A DNA stretch of 64,000 nt from Antedon mediterranea (Eukaryota; Echinodermata; Crinoidea; Comatulida; Antedonidae). The first letter of the stretch is position 1, and the number at the start of each line of letters is the position of its first letter. Shown here piece by piece: positions 44,051-57,416 of this stretch. A program made the translations under genes and the position numbers. The notes beneath the pieces are model-generated. The model searched no databases, was not told the DNA's origin, and saw only the letters and a program-made list of their open reading frames with translations. The DNA lies in NCBI RefSeq assembly GCF_964355755.1, contig NC_092677.1:7571001-7635000 (forward strand). The letters are read 5' to 3'.

Positions 44051-47000
44051 TGTAAATCACTGGATACTTTTAGAGACAGATCATTATTCTACTGCAGTTA
44101 CTGCAGTAGATTTTTAAACTTGCAAATGTTTTAGTTTGTTTCAATGTAAAAGTTTATGAGGCAGTTTGCAATAGATAGTGTGTACTGTGTATGATTACTC
44201 TAAAATTGCTAACTATTTAATTGCATAAACAGGTTACAGAGTCCAACCGGTAGTTGTAAATAATAACTACTTATTTTACTACCTGGTTCAACATCCCAAC
44301 TCTCCTTATAATCGCTGGATTTTGTGTCATCTCCCGCTCTAAATAAATTACAAAAAAAAAAATATCCCAAAATCAGACAATTCAAGTGAAATAATGAGTT
44401 GGCATCACATTTTCCTCCTTTGACATACCCATGTTTACTATTATTTATACTGTAGATGTATTTTCAAAATGTTATAGCGCCCTCTACAGTTTAGAAATGT
44501 TACATAAAACCCCATATTTTAGTATACTGCAGTAGAATAGAAACATTTTTTACTGTAAATTAAAAAAAAATGGTGCTTTTCTGAAAATATTACCATACCT
44601 GTTGTTCCTTCCCATTAATTACAGATTTATGTTAAAATCAGAAATATAATGGTAGTGTTTACTGTTATACCAGGGAGTTATAATTATGCAATTCAAACTT
44701 GCTTAAATATTTACATTGAAGACAGTGATAAAAGTTGTTGTATTTTAAAATCCTCTGAACATATAGGCCTACTGTATTACCTCACCTACATGTAGTACTC
44801 AGTAACTCGATAGCAAAAATGCAAAAATTATTTTATTGTTATTTAAATTTACTGTAAGCATATTTTTGGTAATATTATCCTGAGCAGGTGTTTTAGCAAT
44901 ACCCTTTGTTAGCATTTTGCTGTCTAAATATGAATAACATATTGAATGAATAATGATATTGATTGATACAATTTGTGAGAGATTTGCATAATTTATTTTA
45001 TTTTTTTATTAATAATTCTTCGTTTCATCCTATTAAATTATATAGTACTGTAAATTATTTTCATCCCACCTTGCATGTATCACCTGCCATCCAAAGGTTT
45101 ATATTTTACAAATTTGTATCCGATTCTATTGATGTTATTATTTAATGTTTTATAATTTTTTTTTCTATAAACTCATTTTCAATATTGGAAGAAAACATAC
45201 AAACCATTTACTTGATTTTATTTAAATTGTTATGAAATACTCTACGTAGTACAATAAAGAAAACAATTAGTAGGTCATTTTCACGGAATATCCAAATCAA
45301 ATTGGATACCAACTCTTTTACACATGAGCAACATAAAAGAATACACCCTTGGCTTCAACATAGCATGAAAGCATGTAACAGCCGGCCCCTAATTCCTATT
45401 TAGGTATTATTTCTAAACAGATAGAGTTTCTCTATTTCCAATAAAATGAAAATGTATTAAGTAATAAGTTGACCAGACATTTCCTCTGCCTTTTTATACT
45501 AAATGCAGAGCTAAATGTTACATTTTTAACTTTCTAGCCACATGGGCTAATGGGTACTGGCACTCATGCCACACTTTGATGAACAAGGTTTATTTGCAGT
45601 GAGAAAGCTTCTAGAAGTTATTTATCTTAATCACATTTTTTATACAATAGTAACCAGGGTGTTATATACAATATGAAAAACATACTACAGTAATTTATAT
45701 ACTTTTGAATCAAAATACAAATTAGGTTTTTAGTATATAATTTTTACAAACACAAATTTTATATTTTAGATTATTTAAAAAAAATTTGAAATATAGTACT
45801 ATTTTTGTTCACACACCCATGTTGATATTGTGATTTTGATGGTTAGGCCTACATTTGAACATGGTTTTTTCGCCAGCTTGTTTTAGCCAAATTGATAAAT
45901 CTTCTGTAAACTTTTCAGACAACAGAAATGTGATTATATGTCGTATAAAACAAAATATATTAATAGATAAAATACTGTTCTATTTTATGTGTTCAGTGCA
46001 ATTGTGCGAGATTTTTAATATGGAATTGTCACTCAAAACAACAAGATAACAGAACCAGGTTAAACGAAAATTAATTTATACATTTGTGAATTCATTTTTT
46101 TGTTGTTATTGCCAAATGTATAATGGATCATACATTTATATTGTTGTTTAGAATAGAATTAGTTAGCCCAATATTACGTGTGATAACTTTAATACAATAA
46201 TATATTTGTTGAATTTCTGATTAAATGATGATAGTGTATGACAAGCTATACATTTTTGTGGAGAATGCGATTGTTACCAATTAATGTTTTTCTGACTCCG
46301 AAATGAAATACAGTATCAAGCTCAAATATTTGTATGAAACGGCATATGTGCCATAATATTTATCTTTTTACTAATATTAAGTCAAAACTCCGTCTGTAAC
46401 CCAGACTACCAATTAAGCTACTAGAGAATAAAGTGGCGTTTATTTCTTACTTTTTTATATAGCGCCCTCTGATTCTTTCAAAATACTATCGCGCCCTCTT
46501 TCTTTTTAAAGCGCTGTATTTCATTTATTTGTTTGTCACAAGCTAAGCTCCCTCTATAAGGACACGAAACTCTCCAATATCTTAACAGTTGATATTATGT
46601 CAATCTTTCTTTCTAAGGATATTTGAATAATGGATGAGAACTTGCTGTGTTGGGAAGATTTTTACTTTGTTAATAATGTAGTAGCTTAAAAGACAAACAA
46701 TTTTAAGTGGTGTTTATTACTACATATTTATATAATGCCTTTTTAACTTTTAAAATCATCGTGCACTCTTTTGTTTGGAAAGTATAGGACTACTGTATTT
46801 TATTTACAGATTTCATTTCAATTAGTTGGCACAAACCTTTCACAGGAAACTGTAATAATTGTCCAATCTCCTAAAGCTAACAGTGTTCATTGTTTAGGCC
46901 TCTATTTTTGACAAAACAGCAGGTTGTTCATTTGTAAACCAACCAGATTTATGTTTCGATCTTGTGACATGTTTCATTTTGTAACCAAAACTTAATTAGT

Positions 47001-47186
47001 AGTTACTGTCGCAAATGATCAAAGTATACAAAACCGAAAGAGTATATTACTGTATTATAATCATGCAGAAATTGATCAAAACAGCATACTATACATACGA
47101 GGAAAGGTACAATTTTTTTCATTTCCATAAACAAAATATACAGGTCTCTCCAATTAAAGACCAATTTTGGGACTTGGTTTTCCAAT
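44051..47186. other. intergenic between GFOD and its relic
   Basis: AT-rich non-coding DNA. I see the GFOD 3'UTR, an inverted tactgcagttactgcagta cluster near 44092 of a type seen also near 15300, 17850, 23600 and 30540, and two 'gcgccctct' motifs near 46460-46500. No gene. Confidence 0.5.
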
Positions 47187-47410
47187 AATCCAAAAGATTG
47201 AGGTTGGAGAGGTTAGTCTTCGTGTGATGTACGGTTGCGGGTCACTAGTTAAGGAAACATTTTATTGGATGTGTGATGAAAATATGGTGTACTAAACACA
47301 ATTAGAACTCACATTATTGACATAATTACATTTTTAACAAGTTAAAAAGTCCGAGGTATGATGAAAACATTTGTGACACTTGCAATTAACGGAATACGGC
47401 TCAGGAACTT
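47187..47410 (+). pseudogene. decayed partial copy of GFOD
   Basis: The segment matches coding bases about 43310-43560 of the GFOD gene in order: 'caaaagattgaggttggaga' against 'caaaagggtgaggttggaga', then 'ttgcgggtcactagttaa', 'tggatgtgtgatgaaaatat', 'cattattgacataattacat', 'gaggtatgatgaaaac' and 'aacggaatacggc'. Several deletions break the frame (for example the gggaggt of MGGG is lost), so it cannot be translated. Only the middle of the gene is present, with no intron-derived sequence, because the source region is itself a single exon. It is either a truncated tandem duplication or a retrocopy. Confidence 0.88.
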
Positions 47411-49375
47411 GTAACAGTCCTTTGATCTGATGTCTGGTTGCGACAAATACCAACAGTATCTGTTAAGGGGCGTGAGCTAATGAGATAATTATATAAATAT
47501 TCAGACGATTTTGAACTTCGAGAGAGCCTTGCGAGAACGAAGCGAGCAAACTGAGGCTGGGGGTGAAGTCCCCCTGGAAGCTGTGGCTTTTTAGAGTAAT
47601 GTAGGTAAAACTCTATCGAAGGTCACGAAAGTAAATTGTAACTGTTGGTGGTTGTTTATATCAAACAAATAACAGCAAAATAGAAAACTACAATTAAACT
47701 GGTTTAGGGAGATTTAAAAATATATTTTTTATTACCAGTGTAATGCGTGAATAACTTTCTCATGCGATTAGCTAGACACATGTTGTTTGCATATATTATG
47801 GTGAATTTTATTCCGTGAAATCTTATATTATTATTTTTAAACATTGCTGGATGTTAATAATAAATTTCAAATCGGATTATTTTCAATCTAGCGATCGCAT
47901 TGTGTGAGTTTCTTTGATTGGCAACCTGATTTATGATTTAAGATCGTGTATAAGGAACTTAGTTTTACAAAATAGGCATATTACGTTGCTGCTGATTTTA
48001 AAAAGGTATTGTGGTATTAAGAAAAGCAATTTTGAAACAGAAACTCAGCTGGCTGCGACAAATACCAACAGTATCTGTTAAGGGGCGTGGAACTGATCGT
48101 TTTGCAGCCACAGATAACCCCTCTGATCATCCTGTTGGTTGAGCTAGGTCCATACAACAGATTTTATGTTAAAAAATGTATTGTGGTATTCAGAAAAGCA
48201 ATTTTGAAACAAAAACTCAGCTTACTCCATCAAAACAAAGACGCAACAAAACCATAACCATTATTGCGTTTATGGTTATTAGAACATTATAGCATAAGTT
48301 CGGAGAAGAATCAGGAAATAAAAATATCGAGTATAATATTCTAGCAGAAACAAACAAATTCAACCATACAAACAAGGCATGTACGATATTGATTATATTT
48401 TTTTTATAGTGTAAAAATTCAACAGTATCAATAAAATATACATATTAATATATTACAAATTCATAAAAATAGTTTATAAAAAATACGTTAACCATCCACG
48501 AAATTTCATGTCGTATATTTAAATTAAGCTTTTATTAAAAGTAAAATAAGTGGATTGTACAATATTATTTTGTTGTGTCTGAAGGAATAATTATAGGCAT
48601 ATCTGCCTGTAAAAGGAGCGTTCATATACATACTACAGTACAGTACTACAGGAAAAAACAAAAAGAAAAAGTGAACTAATGTTACACATGGCTTAAACAT
48701 TAATTGAGACTGAGGTATTCTGTTCGTACGTATTTTACAGGCCTGAAAAATGTACTGTTATTAATCAGATATCAACAAGATCCCTAAGTTGTTGAAGCAG
48801 TGCATCCCTAGTTCATTTGAGTTCATGTATCGCATGTTTGTAATGAATTTTACAGATATTTCCTGCATGCAATACAGTAATGATCTGAACAATGTTGAAG
48901 CCATTTTGTTTTTAAACTACACGGTAGACCTATAGCATTTAACTGAAATGAGATTGGTAATAGGCCTACTACGGTAAAATCCCGTTTGTCGTCAGTACAA
49001 TTAGCATAATAGATTACTAAGGCATCATTATTTACAATTGGCTAATGACACAATATTATTTATGTAGGTACTGTACCAGTATAAATATAAATGAGCGGAC
49101 AAGGCCTAATTTGGTTGTATCTTCTCTTTTTATCTCAGCTTTAAAATATATTCCCAGTATAACTAGGAAAATTAAAATGAATGCAAGATAAATGAGGCCG
49201 AAGGGGAAGGGATGAAGTTGATCCTTGTTTTTTCAGAAATTACCTGTACTACCTGCAGCGACTTTACATATTGTTAATATTTATATTGACGTTATATACT
49301 GTAAATCATTAATGACGTTGTAAACGTAGGCATGACCACAGAAAGCAATGACGCACTTAGAAAAAAAAACTCATT
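47411..49375. repeat. repeat-rich spacer with internal direct duplications
   Basis: A 35-base block containing 'gcgacaaataccaacagtat' and 'ctgttaaggggcgtg' occurs at 47438 and 48054. A second block, 'gtattgtggtatt(a/c)agaaaa' followed by gcaattttgaaac, occurs at about 48006 and 48179. A segment near 47515-47595 ('gcgagaacgaagcgagcaaa', 'gggggtgaagtccccc') has the look of a transposon terminus. No coding sequence. Confidence 0.55.
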
Positions 49376-49640
49376 ATGATGAGGCCGTCGTATGAAACGC
49401 CCCGAAGTGAAATACTACAGTTGTTTGAATTTGGTACAGATCCGTCTAAAATAATTAGTAAAATATTAAAAGTGGTCCAGAATTTAGTTCGTGGTCCGGA
49501 TTGCCTACACAATTTAATAGTCATCCGTAACCATATATCTATATGTGGTTTAAATTTGGTAAAGATATGTATTTTAGTATTTAGTGTTCTGGTAACAGAA
49601 AAATAAACAAACAAACGAACAAACAAACAAACAAATGAAA
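49376..49640 (+). mobile_element. interspersed element with (aaac)n tail
   Basis: A 240-base segment ends in 'aaataaacaaacaaacgaac' and further aaac repeats, the form expected for a LINE or SINE 3' end. Both strands happen to stay open for 76-104 codons but neither product is recognisable. Confidence 0.45.
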
Positions 49641-49801
49641 GTACTTTGAGAAATATTTCAACAGAGCCCATGTTAAAATAACATAGATTTTTCTTTTTTT
49701 ATGTGAAGTTTTCGCAATAACCTTCTTGGCGGGAGGTAATAACAGTATTATAAAATTCAGACCAACAATTATTTAGATATCATAAATTAGTAATTCTTAG
49801 C

Positions 49802-52800
49802 CTAAGTTTTAATTAGCTGCATTGCATTCAAATCTAGATCTGCATATACAGTTGTAGAATCAGCTCTAGATTGCTTTCTTCCAGTTCCTGTTGTATGTTC
49901 GATTTCAGCGTAAAGTAAATTGACCTGAAAAAAGAATGCCACATTAGTGTAATAATCTTTGTACAATGTACAACGTTTTCCTCAATTGTAAAACAATATC
50001 TTAAAATTACAGTGTTTGAATGTATTAAATAGATTGTAGTTTAGCATTTCATTGCCTACTGTAAATATGCATATAAAGTCACCCAGAACAGACCTCTAGA
50101 ATAGACTACAAAATTGCTTTTTCATGTATAATATAGTTTAGAAAGGAAGAAAATTGAAAACCTTCGAACAAAAATAAACAAGATCTATGACATTGACATC
50201 AATAGGTTTAGAAACACCGACATAAACAAGTTTTTGTCATCACAATGATATTAAAACATTACTTAGTGTTGTCTTTTCAAGTCGAATAATGCATTAATTT
50301 ATCTAAAGATGGCCATATAATTTGAATTTGTATTTCTTTTGTTTTATGTAAAATGCATATTTATATATTTATCTCTATCGTTATCGTCCTAGTGTAAATG
50401 GGCCTTAAACCTACCTCTTTTCTTGGTGGTCGATGTTGTGGAAGAAACGGAACACGCGGAGGAACTGCTGGCACTTTGTTGGTTAAACTGGGTACAGGCA
50501 TTTCATGTTTTGGCTCAGCCTGGCTCCTAAAATTAAAAGACCATTAGTCAATAAAATATATTGATATATTGAATTTTGGGGTCTTCAGACTGTATTACTT
50601 TTTGACTGTCGAACATTTTATAAGTTGATATTGTCTAAAAAGGAAACTTGAATAATGGAAGGTGTTAGCCAGAGTTAATTAATAAATGAGTTACTTACAT
50701 ATGTTGAAGAGAATTTCTAAAACCAATAACTGAATTGGATGTTGATGATGGACCTGTAGGAAATTTATAAAGATTGTAGATAGTCAAATGCAGAATAAAA
50801 GAATCTGCATAACTTTAATAATAATAGCCTACTTTTATAAAATCAAAGACGGTATCAAATTGATAAAAAGTGTTCTGGATGACATATTTTATTATGATGA
50901 TATGATGTAACTTTACGTGAAGGGATAATGTCAATGTACTGAGCATTCAGTAAAGTTAAGGCAGAATTGGGCAACCATTTGACCGGTTTTATAATATTAT
51001 AAACGAAAAAAAAGCTGTTAAAAGCGAGTAAGTGACACATTTGTAATATTCATGTTTTATTCACGTGTAAACCAAGGATTCCCTCTCGATAGTGATTTAG
51101 TTATTATACCTCTGCAGTGTTTCGATGTTCTTTTTAAATGACAAATAAATAAAATGAAATATGTAATGGTTTATTAGGTTATAACTGTAGTTCATAATTA
51201 TGAACTAACATATTCTCTCTCTTTTTAGTCGCGTGGACGCGACTCTATAGTTCACTATGTCGGTCGGTCTGTCTGTCGGTCCGGTATCACTATGCGTTTT
51301 ATTGCTTTTCTGTACTTTTTGAACTGTTTTGATGTCAACATGTGGGCATTTACGTGAAATTGTGAACCTCCTATTGTGAATGACGTTAGAGTTGCGCAAC
51401 GTGATTTACGCGCGATTTAACGATTTTCTCGTATTTAACATAGGTCAAAAACCAAATAACATTTTAAATTGAAACTTTGCAAAAGTTTAATTTATATCAG
51501 GCGCTAACTTTCTGTTGAAAAAAAAATGTGTTTTACACAAAGTTACGCGCGCACGCGCATTTAAAATTTTAAAATGCGCAAAATTAATTTTTAATCAACT
51601 TTCTACGCGTTTCTTGTCATTTTGAGCATGTCAAAAATTCCCATACGCGCACAAATTTTTACGCGCGCGGTGCGCACGTAGCGTTAAATACATACTTTTT
51701 TCGCGTGATTTATGTTTTTGCAGCCTTTTCTAATGATTTTACCAACTTTTAAACAATTTCGACTTAAAATTACGTCATACGAGCACGTCGAATTAGATAA
51801 TTTGCGCACGTTTTTGATGAAAAAGTTCAAAAATTCGTCTAAATTATGCCTTTTTAGTCGCGTGGACGCGACTCTATAGTTCACTATGCCGGTCGGTCGG
51901 TCTGTCTGTCTGTCGGTCCGGTATCACTATGCATTGTAGCACGCGACTTAATGGCTGTTGGCCTTGTTATTACTGCATTAAAAAATGATTGGCATGGTTG
52001 CTCGTATAAATAAATGAAATTATATGATGGATGATCTTTATAACAGAATAAGGTAGGCCTATATTTTATTTCTTACCTGGGTTATCGCTTGACAAAACAG
52101 GTAAAGGAATGCCTAAATGCTCATTTTGTCTATAATCGTTTTCGACACTTTTCCTATTTAATTTTCTTTTAGAAATAGAAATAAAAGAATATTATTATAC
52201 GATTTAAATAAATCCAATTTAGTTGGTCTCATCAAAACTAGAATCTTTATATAAAATAATGAACTTTTGCTGTTAGTATGTAGTATAGGTCCGAGTTCAA
52301 GTTAATCTCGTTCCCTAGTCTTGATACAAATTAAATTTAAAAAAATTAATATACTCTCATAAAAACCAGGAACTTAAATATAAAGCACTTTCGTTATGAT
52401 TAAAATTAGAACAATTATTGTTTCAGATTTACTTTAGAATCGTTAGGTGTGTTATAACAAAAATAATGAATGTTTTGTGTTTGTTAAACGAAAAATATTT
52501 TTTATTTAAATATGCCTACACTCAATTTGTATTCGATATATCTTAAAATTGCATTGCAGAATAATGATCGAGACAACAAGTATATTGGTTATGAATTTCA
52601 CTTACCGGACACGTCCATTATTAATGGGGTTACCTAAATATAATAAAGTTGTAGTTAATAAATTATAGATTATGTTACATAATAAACAGTACTCTGTAGT
52701 TCTATTTCATAAGCCTCGATGTTTAAATTAGTAAAGGAGTAGCTATATCCTTTGAAATTAGATAATACCTTAAGAAACCTTGCATAATATTGGGAGTACA

Positions 52801-55800
52801 ATGACTTAGAGACAACCGAAAATAGAAAAAAACGTGGCAAACTGTTGATGCGTGTCCACATCATCTGAATATTTGTCAGTGTTTCAACATTTATTCAGTG
52901 TTGACTACCGAAGTTCCGTAATTCGCAATGAAGATCATGCATGTGCACTAATAATTGGTTAGAAATTCCGTTTTCGACCATTCACAGTTTAATTCTGTCT
53001 GTGGAACTTGATAGTTCGTTTCTTGTACGATACCTTGTTTTTTTTAAAGTTTGCTTTTTGAGAGAAACAGGGGTTAGACCGAGTGTCTAACAGTACTGTA
53101 TGTGGTAAATCGAATTGTGTCTAGTGGTGTCATCGACAATATAAAATTACCTGTCTTTTTCCACTTCTTGCAGGACAAAGTCACAATAATTATACCCACT
53201 AAAGATATAATGAGCACAAACCCTGAAAACAATCCAATCTTGAAGTAGGAGTCGTCTAAATAGTAATACATTAGAATCAAATAATTATGAACTTATTTGA
53301 ACAATTTGAATAGTTAACTGACCAAGTCTAAGTTGACTATCAGTATCAGTCGAATATCCCAAAACCAGGCTTTCCTTGAGGTAAAAAAAGTCCCAAATTC
53401 ATTTTTACCATTAAAACACATTCTGAACCAGAGTTTCTAGAAAACCAGACATATTAGGTCAGCCGGCCCAAAGCTGTCCGGTATTAGGAGAGTTGACTGT
53501 AATTGAAATAGTAATGGGCATGTTTAAACCACACCTGGTTGATGACAATAGGATTATTTAACGTACCTAGCCAGTGTAACGTAGGCCTATCAAAAATATC
53601 ATTGTTAGATATTTGGGTAACTGTACGCAATGTAGATATTGACTCGGTAGTCACCACATTACCTGGCTGTGGTACTTCAGTCGGCAAACCATTACCAATT
53701 GTCGAGGTGTAACTTTCAGAACCTTCAGAAAAAAAATGTCATTGTGTATTTGCATAGCGTAATCATTATTCCTGAATACAATTTTTTTTTAAAGTTTCAT
53801 AGTCATAATATGGAGGTTCACATGATTCACCTCGGCAAGCCCTGTCGTGAAATGAAAGGCAATGGTACATACGTGAAACATTTATGAATGTTGTAACATT
53901 CGCTGCACTTCTTTGTTTCTCAGGATCCACAGTGCATGTATAGTTGCCAGCTTCACTAGAAGTGATGTCAGTGTAGTTCAGGATTCTGTCATTGCTAACT
54001 GTTTCACCAGATTCAATATGTTTCCAAGTGTAAGAGGCAGCATACGGGTAGTTGGAAGAACAGTTTAAGATTACGTCATCTCCTTCAGATACATGGTATC
54101 CTAAGTATAATCTTTCTTTGTGGAGGAACTCAATTATGACTATAAAATAAATCATTTTAAAAAGAAGACGTAACTGTATTTTTTAGATTGCCGGTGTTAC
54201 CGGCTCTAAGTGAATTGAATTAGAAATATAAAGTTCAGTATTAAAACCTTTTCATTTTAAGTTTCTAATGTTGATAAAGTGCTGCCGGTTTGATTTAACA
54301 TTGTTATTTGTTCATAATGATTGGGCATTTATTTTCCATTATTTATACTAGTGTTCATACTCTAGACAGACTATATATTTGCATAATTGCAATACATCTA
54401 CAATTTTAAGGTGAAAGCTTATACCTTGCAGTTTAATGTGTCGGCTTTCAACTCCTGTTTCTTTATCTGTATAAAAAATAATATTTCATTATACCAAACG
54501 ATGGGAACTTTTCAAGTCAATCTAGGCCTATAATTATAAAAGATGTATAACTGCCTGGATGTAATATCGTAATTTTGTTTGAACAGCAACCTCTTACACG
54601 ATATTATTTATGCCGAATTTCCAAATTGAAAACAATCCTACTTACTGGCCGGTATGTTAATGTGTTTTATGTTTTAATGTACATCATTAGTTTCAAACTA
54701 TAATACAATTTTATTATTATAGTATACCTTTTATTTGAGACTGATTTACAATGCAATAAACACTTAAACCGTCATGCGTCCAATTTTGTATGATGTTGAC
54801 AGAATTGAAAACATCAAACAATGATGTGTCGTTCTTATTCGTGGTGTGGTTGTTTGTTTTACTAATCAACTCATGCCCTAATAATATCATAATTTGTCCA
54901 GGTGGTCTCATCCCATAACTGTAACAGTTTACTTTCGTTGTTTGTGAAACTGTGACGGAAACTATATTTTGATCGTTGAAATTCTCCGTGATGTTCGTAT
55001 CCAATTCAATAGTTGTCGAAGGAACTATAATAAATACAAATGTCATACAGTACAACCAAAATACAGTTTTACATAAATATTTCATTAGGGACACATCGCC
55101 TAAATTCATACTGACTATTTTACTCTTGCATGAGAATTTACATTCGTTTACCGACTCGAGCCTAAGTAAAAATGAAATCGCATTCGAGTTTTTGTTTTTA
55201 AATATATATAGTTCTATATAAACTTATCTAAACACGAGTTTACATGTTATTAGTGTGTATGCCTAAGCCAAACATTTCGTATTTGATTTAGGATTTATAC
55301 AGGATTACACAATCACGTAAAAGAAAACCTGTTTTGCATTGTGGTCCTGTCTTGAATACAACAATCCGTGACAAAAAATGTTTAGTTTTGTGAAGAAAAA
55401 AAATTACAACTAACCGTATACATTTAATGTGAATTGATAAAACTGTAGGAGAGCTTCATATATTAGTGAGCATTTATAAAATCCTGATGATGCTTGATCT
55501 CTAATTGACAATCGAAAGCGGTTAACATGGGTTAAGATGGTAATTTCAGCACCGTCTTCTTTAATGCAATGTGGTGTACACGCGCATACAGGCGATAGTA
55601 AAGTGAACGAGTAGGTGCTATCTCTTTCAACAAAATGATGTGATACTACCGATGAATTCAGCAGAATGGAATCCAGTTGAATTATGCCCATGTAATTAAA
55701 ACCTAAGCATATAGAGAAACATTATAAAAATAAGATATATTAAAGTGTAATATTACAAATTCATTTAGTTTCTCTTTCTATATTTTGTTGTAACAAATGT

Positions 55801-56127
55801 AGGCCTAGTGATTTTTGATAATTGTCACCTTACTTATGCCTACAATTTGTTTTTATTGATATTTCAACTTATCCGTTCTGGTTACTGTATATCCATATTC
55901 CCCTCGCAAACAACCCAGTCCATGTGCAAATTAAGTAAGGCTACTTACCGGGGATTTGATCAATTCTAAAATGCATTACCGGTAGACCTACATGTAAGTA
56001 AGTACACGTTGAGCCTAGTTTGATGAACGAAGGAAAACGAATAAATATTAATATGAATAAGTATAACAAAATACTTAGGCCTACCTAATATAAATACGAC
56101 ATAACGAACAATATTCGACATCCTCAT
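49802..56127 (-). CDS. Ig-superfamily type I receptor with ITIM-bearing tail
   Basis: Twelve minus-strand exons, all GT-AG and all in phase: 56127-56085, 55702-55415, 55024-54728, 54466-54425, 54139-53873, 53722-53567, 53255-53151, 52633-52606, 52165-52077, 50753-50699, 50526-50415, 49924-49802; 534 residues. Order: signal peptide (about 1-20); a V-like region (20-110, ending SGFYKCSLI); a C2-like region (111-209, KVNCYSYG ... SVYCIVN); an Ig domain (about 224-312) with Cys, Trp in SYTWKHI and SEAGNYTCTV; a Ser/Thr-rich stalk (313-364); a membrane span (371-393) then CKKWKK. The tail has PAVPPR (class II SH3-type PxxPxR), LLYAEI (ITIM, Tyr499) and TVYADL (ITSM-like, Tyr521). This is the layout of an inhibitory immune receptor. 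The ligand and orthologue are unknown. A kinase-free adhesion receptor is the alternative. Confidence 0.88.
51225..51951. mobile_element. short TIR element with internal direct repeats
   Basis: In intron 9 of the Ig receptor. The left end 'ttagtcgcgtgg' and the right end 'gcacgcgactta' are near-inverted. The left-terminal 75 bases (gtcgcgtggacgcgactcta, then ggtcggtctgtctgtcgg) are repeated directly at 51850-51930. The core is strikingly rich in acgcgc steps (51540-51690), in sharp contrast to its AT-rich surroundings. Confidence 0.55.
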
Positions 56128-56762
56128 ACTGACGGTTACGCAAAGTAATGGACAATTCGGGAATACGTCTGTCAGCTGCGACAAGATAGTGGAATACCTC
56201 CCTCATCAGCTTATTTAAATATTAATGTCTCGCATCGAAAGTTTTGTCTGTTTTGGGCATAGATAATAATAAGCACTGAAAAAGAGGCACTTTATGTATT
56301 GTCCCTTTGACTAATTAAAAAAAAAAGATCTTAAAAAAAAGTGGGTCATTTTTGAAGTATCAAAATTATTTAACTGAAATACAGACCTTTTTTTGTTAAA
56401 AAAATAACTTTGACTTCCAGTCAAAGTTTTCGATCAAAATATATCTCATAATGCAATGCGCTTGTTTGGCTGCTCTGTATGCATAATCATAAAATTTCCT
56501 CGCGATCTGTGTGAAAACACCTTCTCAACCGTGACGAGTTGTAAATGAATGAATGCGCTGCTTGCACAGCATTTATTTTCAAATATATAAATTATTTAAA
56601 ATTTGATGTTTGTACACAGATAAGCTCTTAAAATTAAATATACATAAAAAAAATAATGAAAAAACACATCAAAAGATAAAAAGAGCATCCAAACAATTGT
56701 CATGATGCCAACGAAAACGATGAGACACATTTTTAGTAATACAATCTTATCTAGATGTTTTA
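56128..56762. other. 5' flank of the Ig receptor gene
   Basis: Non-coding, AT-rich. This should contain the promoter and 5'UTR of the Ig receptor (minus strand). I cannot point to a TATA box or initiator with confidence. Confidence 0.4.
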
Positions 56763-57416
56763 TAGTCCAGTCCCTAAGGGGAGAAAAAGGGGTGGGATGT
56801 TACCAGACTGGATACAAATTTTTCAATATAGCAGTTTGGTAGAGTATAGTGTGGAGATGCCAAAACAAAGTTACTGGAAATCTGATTTGACCTCTGACCT
56901 CAATTTTTATATTTTTCTATTATATAACTAAAAATTGCCATATCTTGACAACGCATGGACATTTTACATTAATTTTTTTTTCAAAATGCTTGGAAGATAT
57001 ATATTTATATTCGCTATAATGAAAAAAATTGTACAAAAATGGCCGCAAAGGCTTTATTTTTCAGTTTGACCTTTGACCTTGATTGCCTAATATCTCAATA
57101 ACACGCAATCTCAGAGATTTGAGAATGGGTTCAAAATGTTAAGAAAATAAATCTAATATTTAGTCTAATAGAAACTTTTTTCAAAAAAATTACCATAAAT
57201 TAAGCTTTTTTGACCCTTGACCTCTAATGTTTGAATATGTCAATATCTCGGTAACTATTTGTCCTAAAAAGTTCAATTTGGTGTCAAATTGTTTAGAATA
57301 TACACATTTATATTTGCTCTAACAAAATATTTTGTCAGAATTCAATTGAAAATGTCATTTTGAGCTATGACCCATCCGTTTTGCATATATTAGCAATTAA
57401 TAATCTATAAAAAGAG

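Noticed and set aside
49357-49671. Protein-coding gene on either strand
   Set aside because: Both strands are open, neither product resembles a known protein, and the (aaac)n end marks it as an interspersed repeat.
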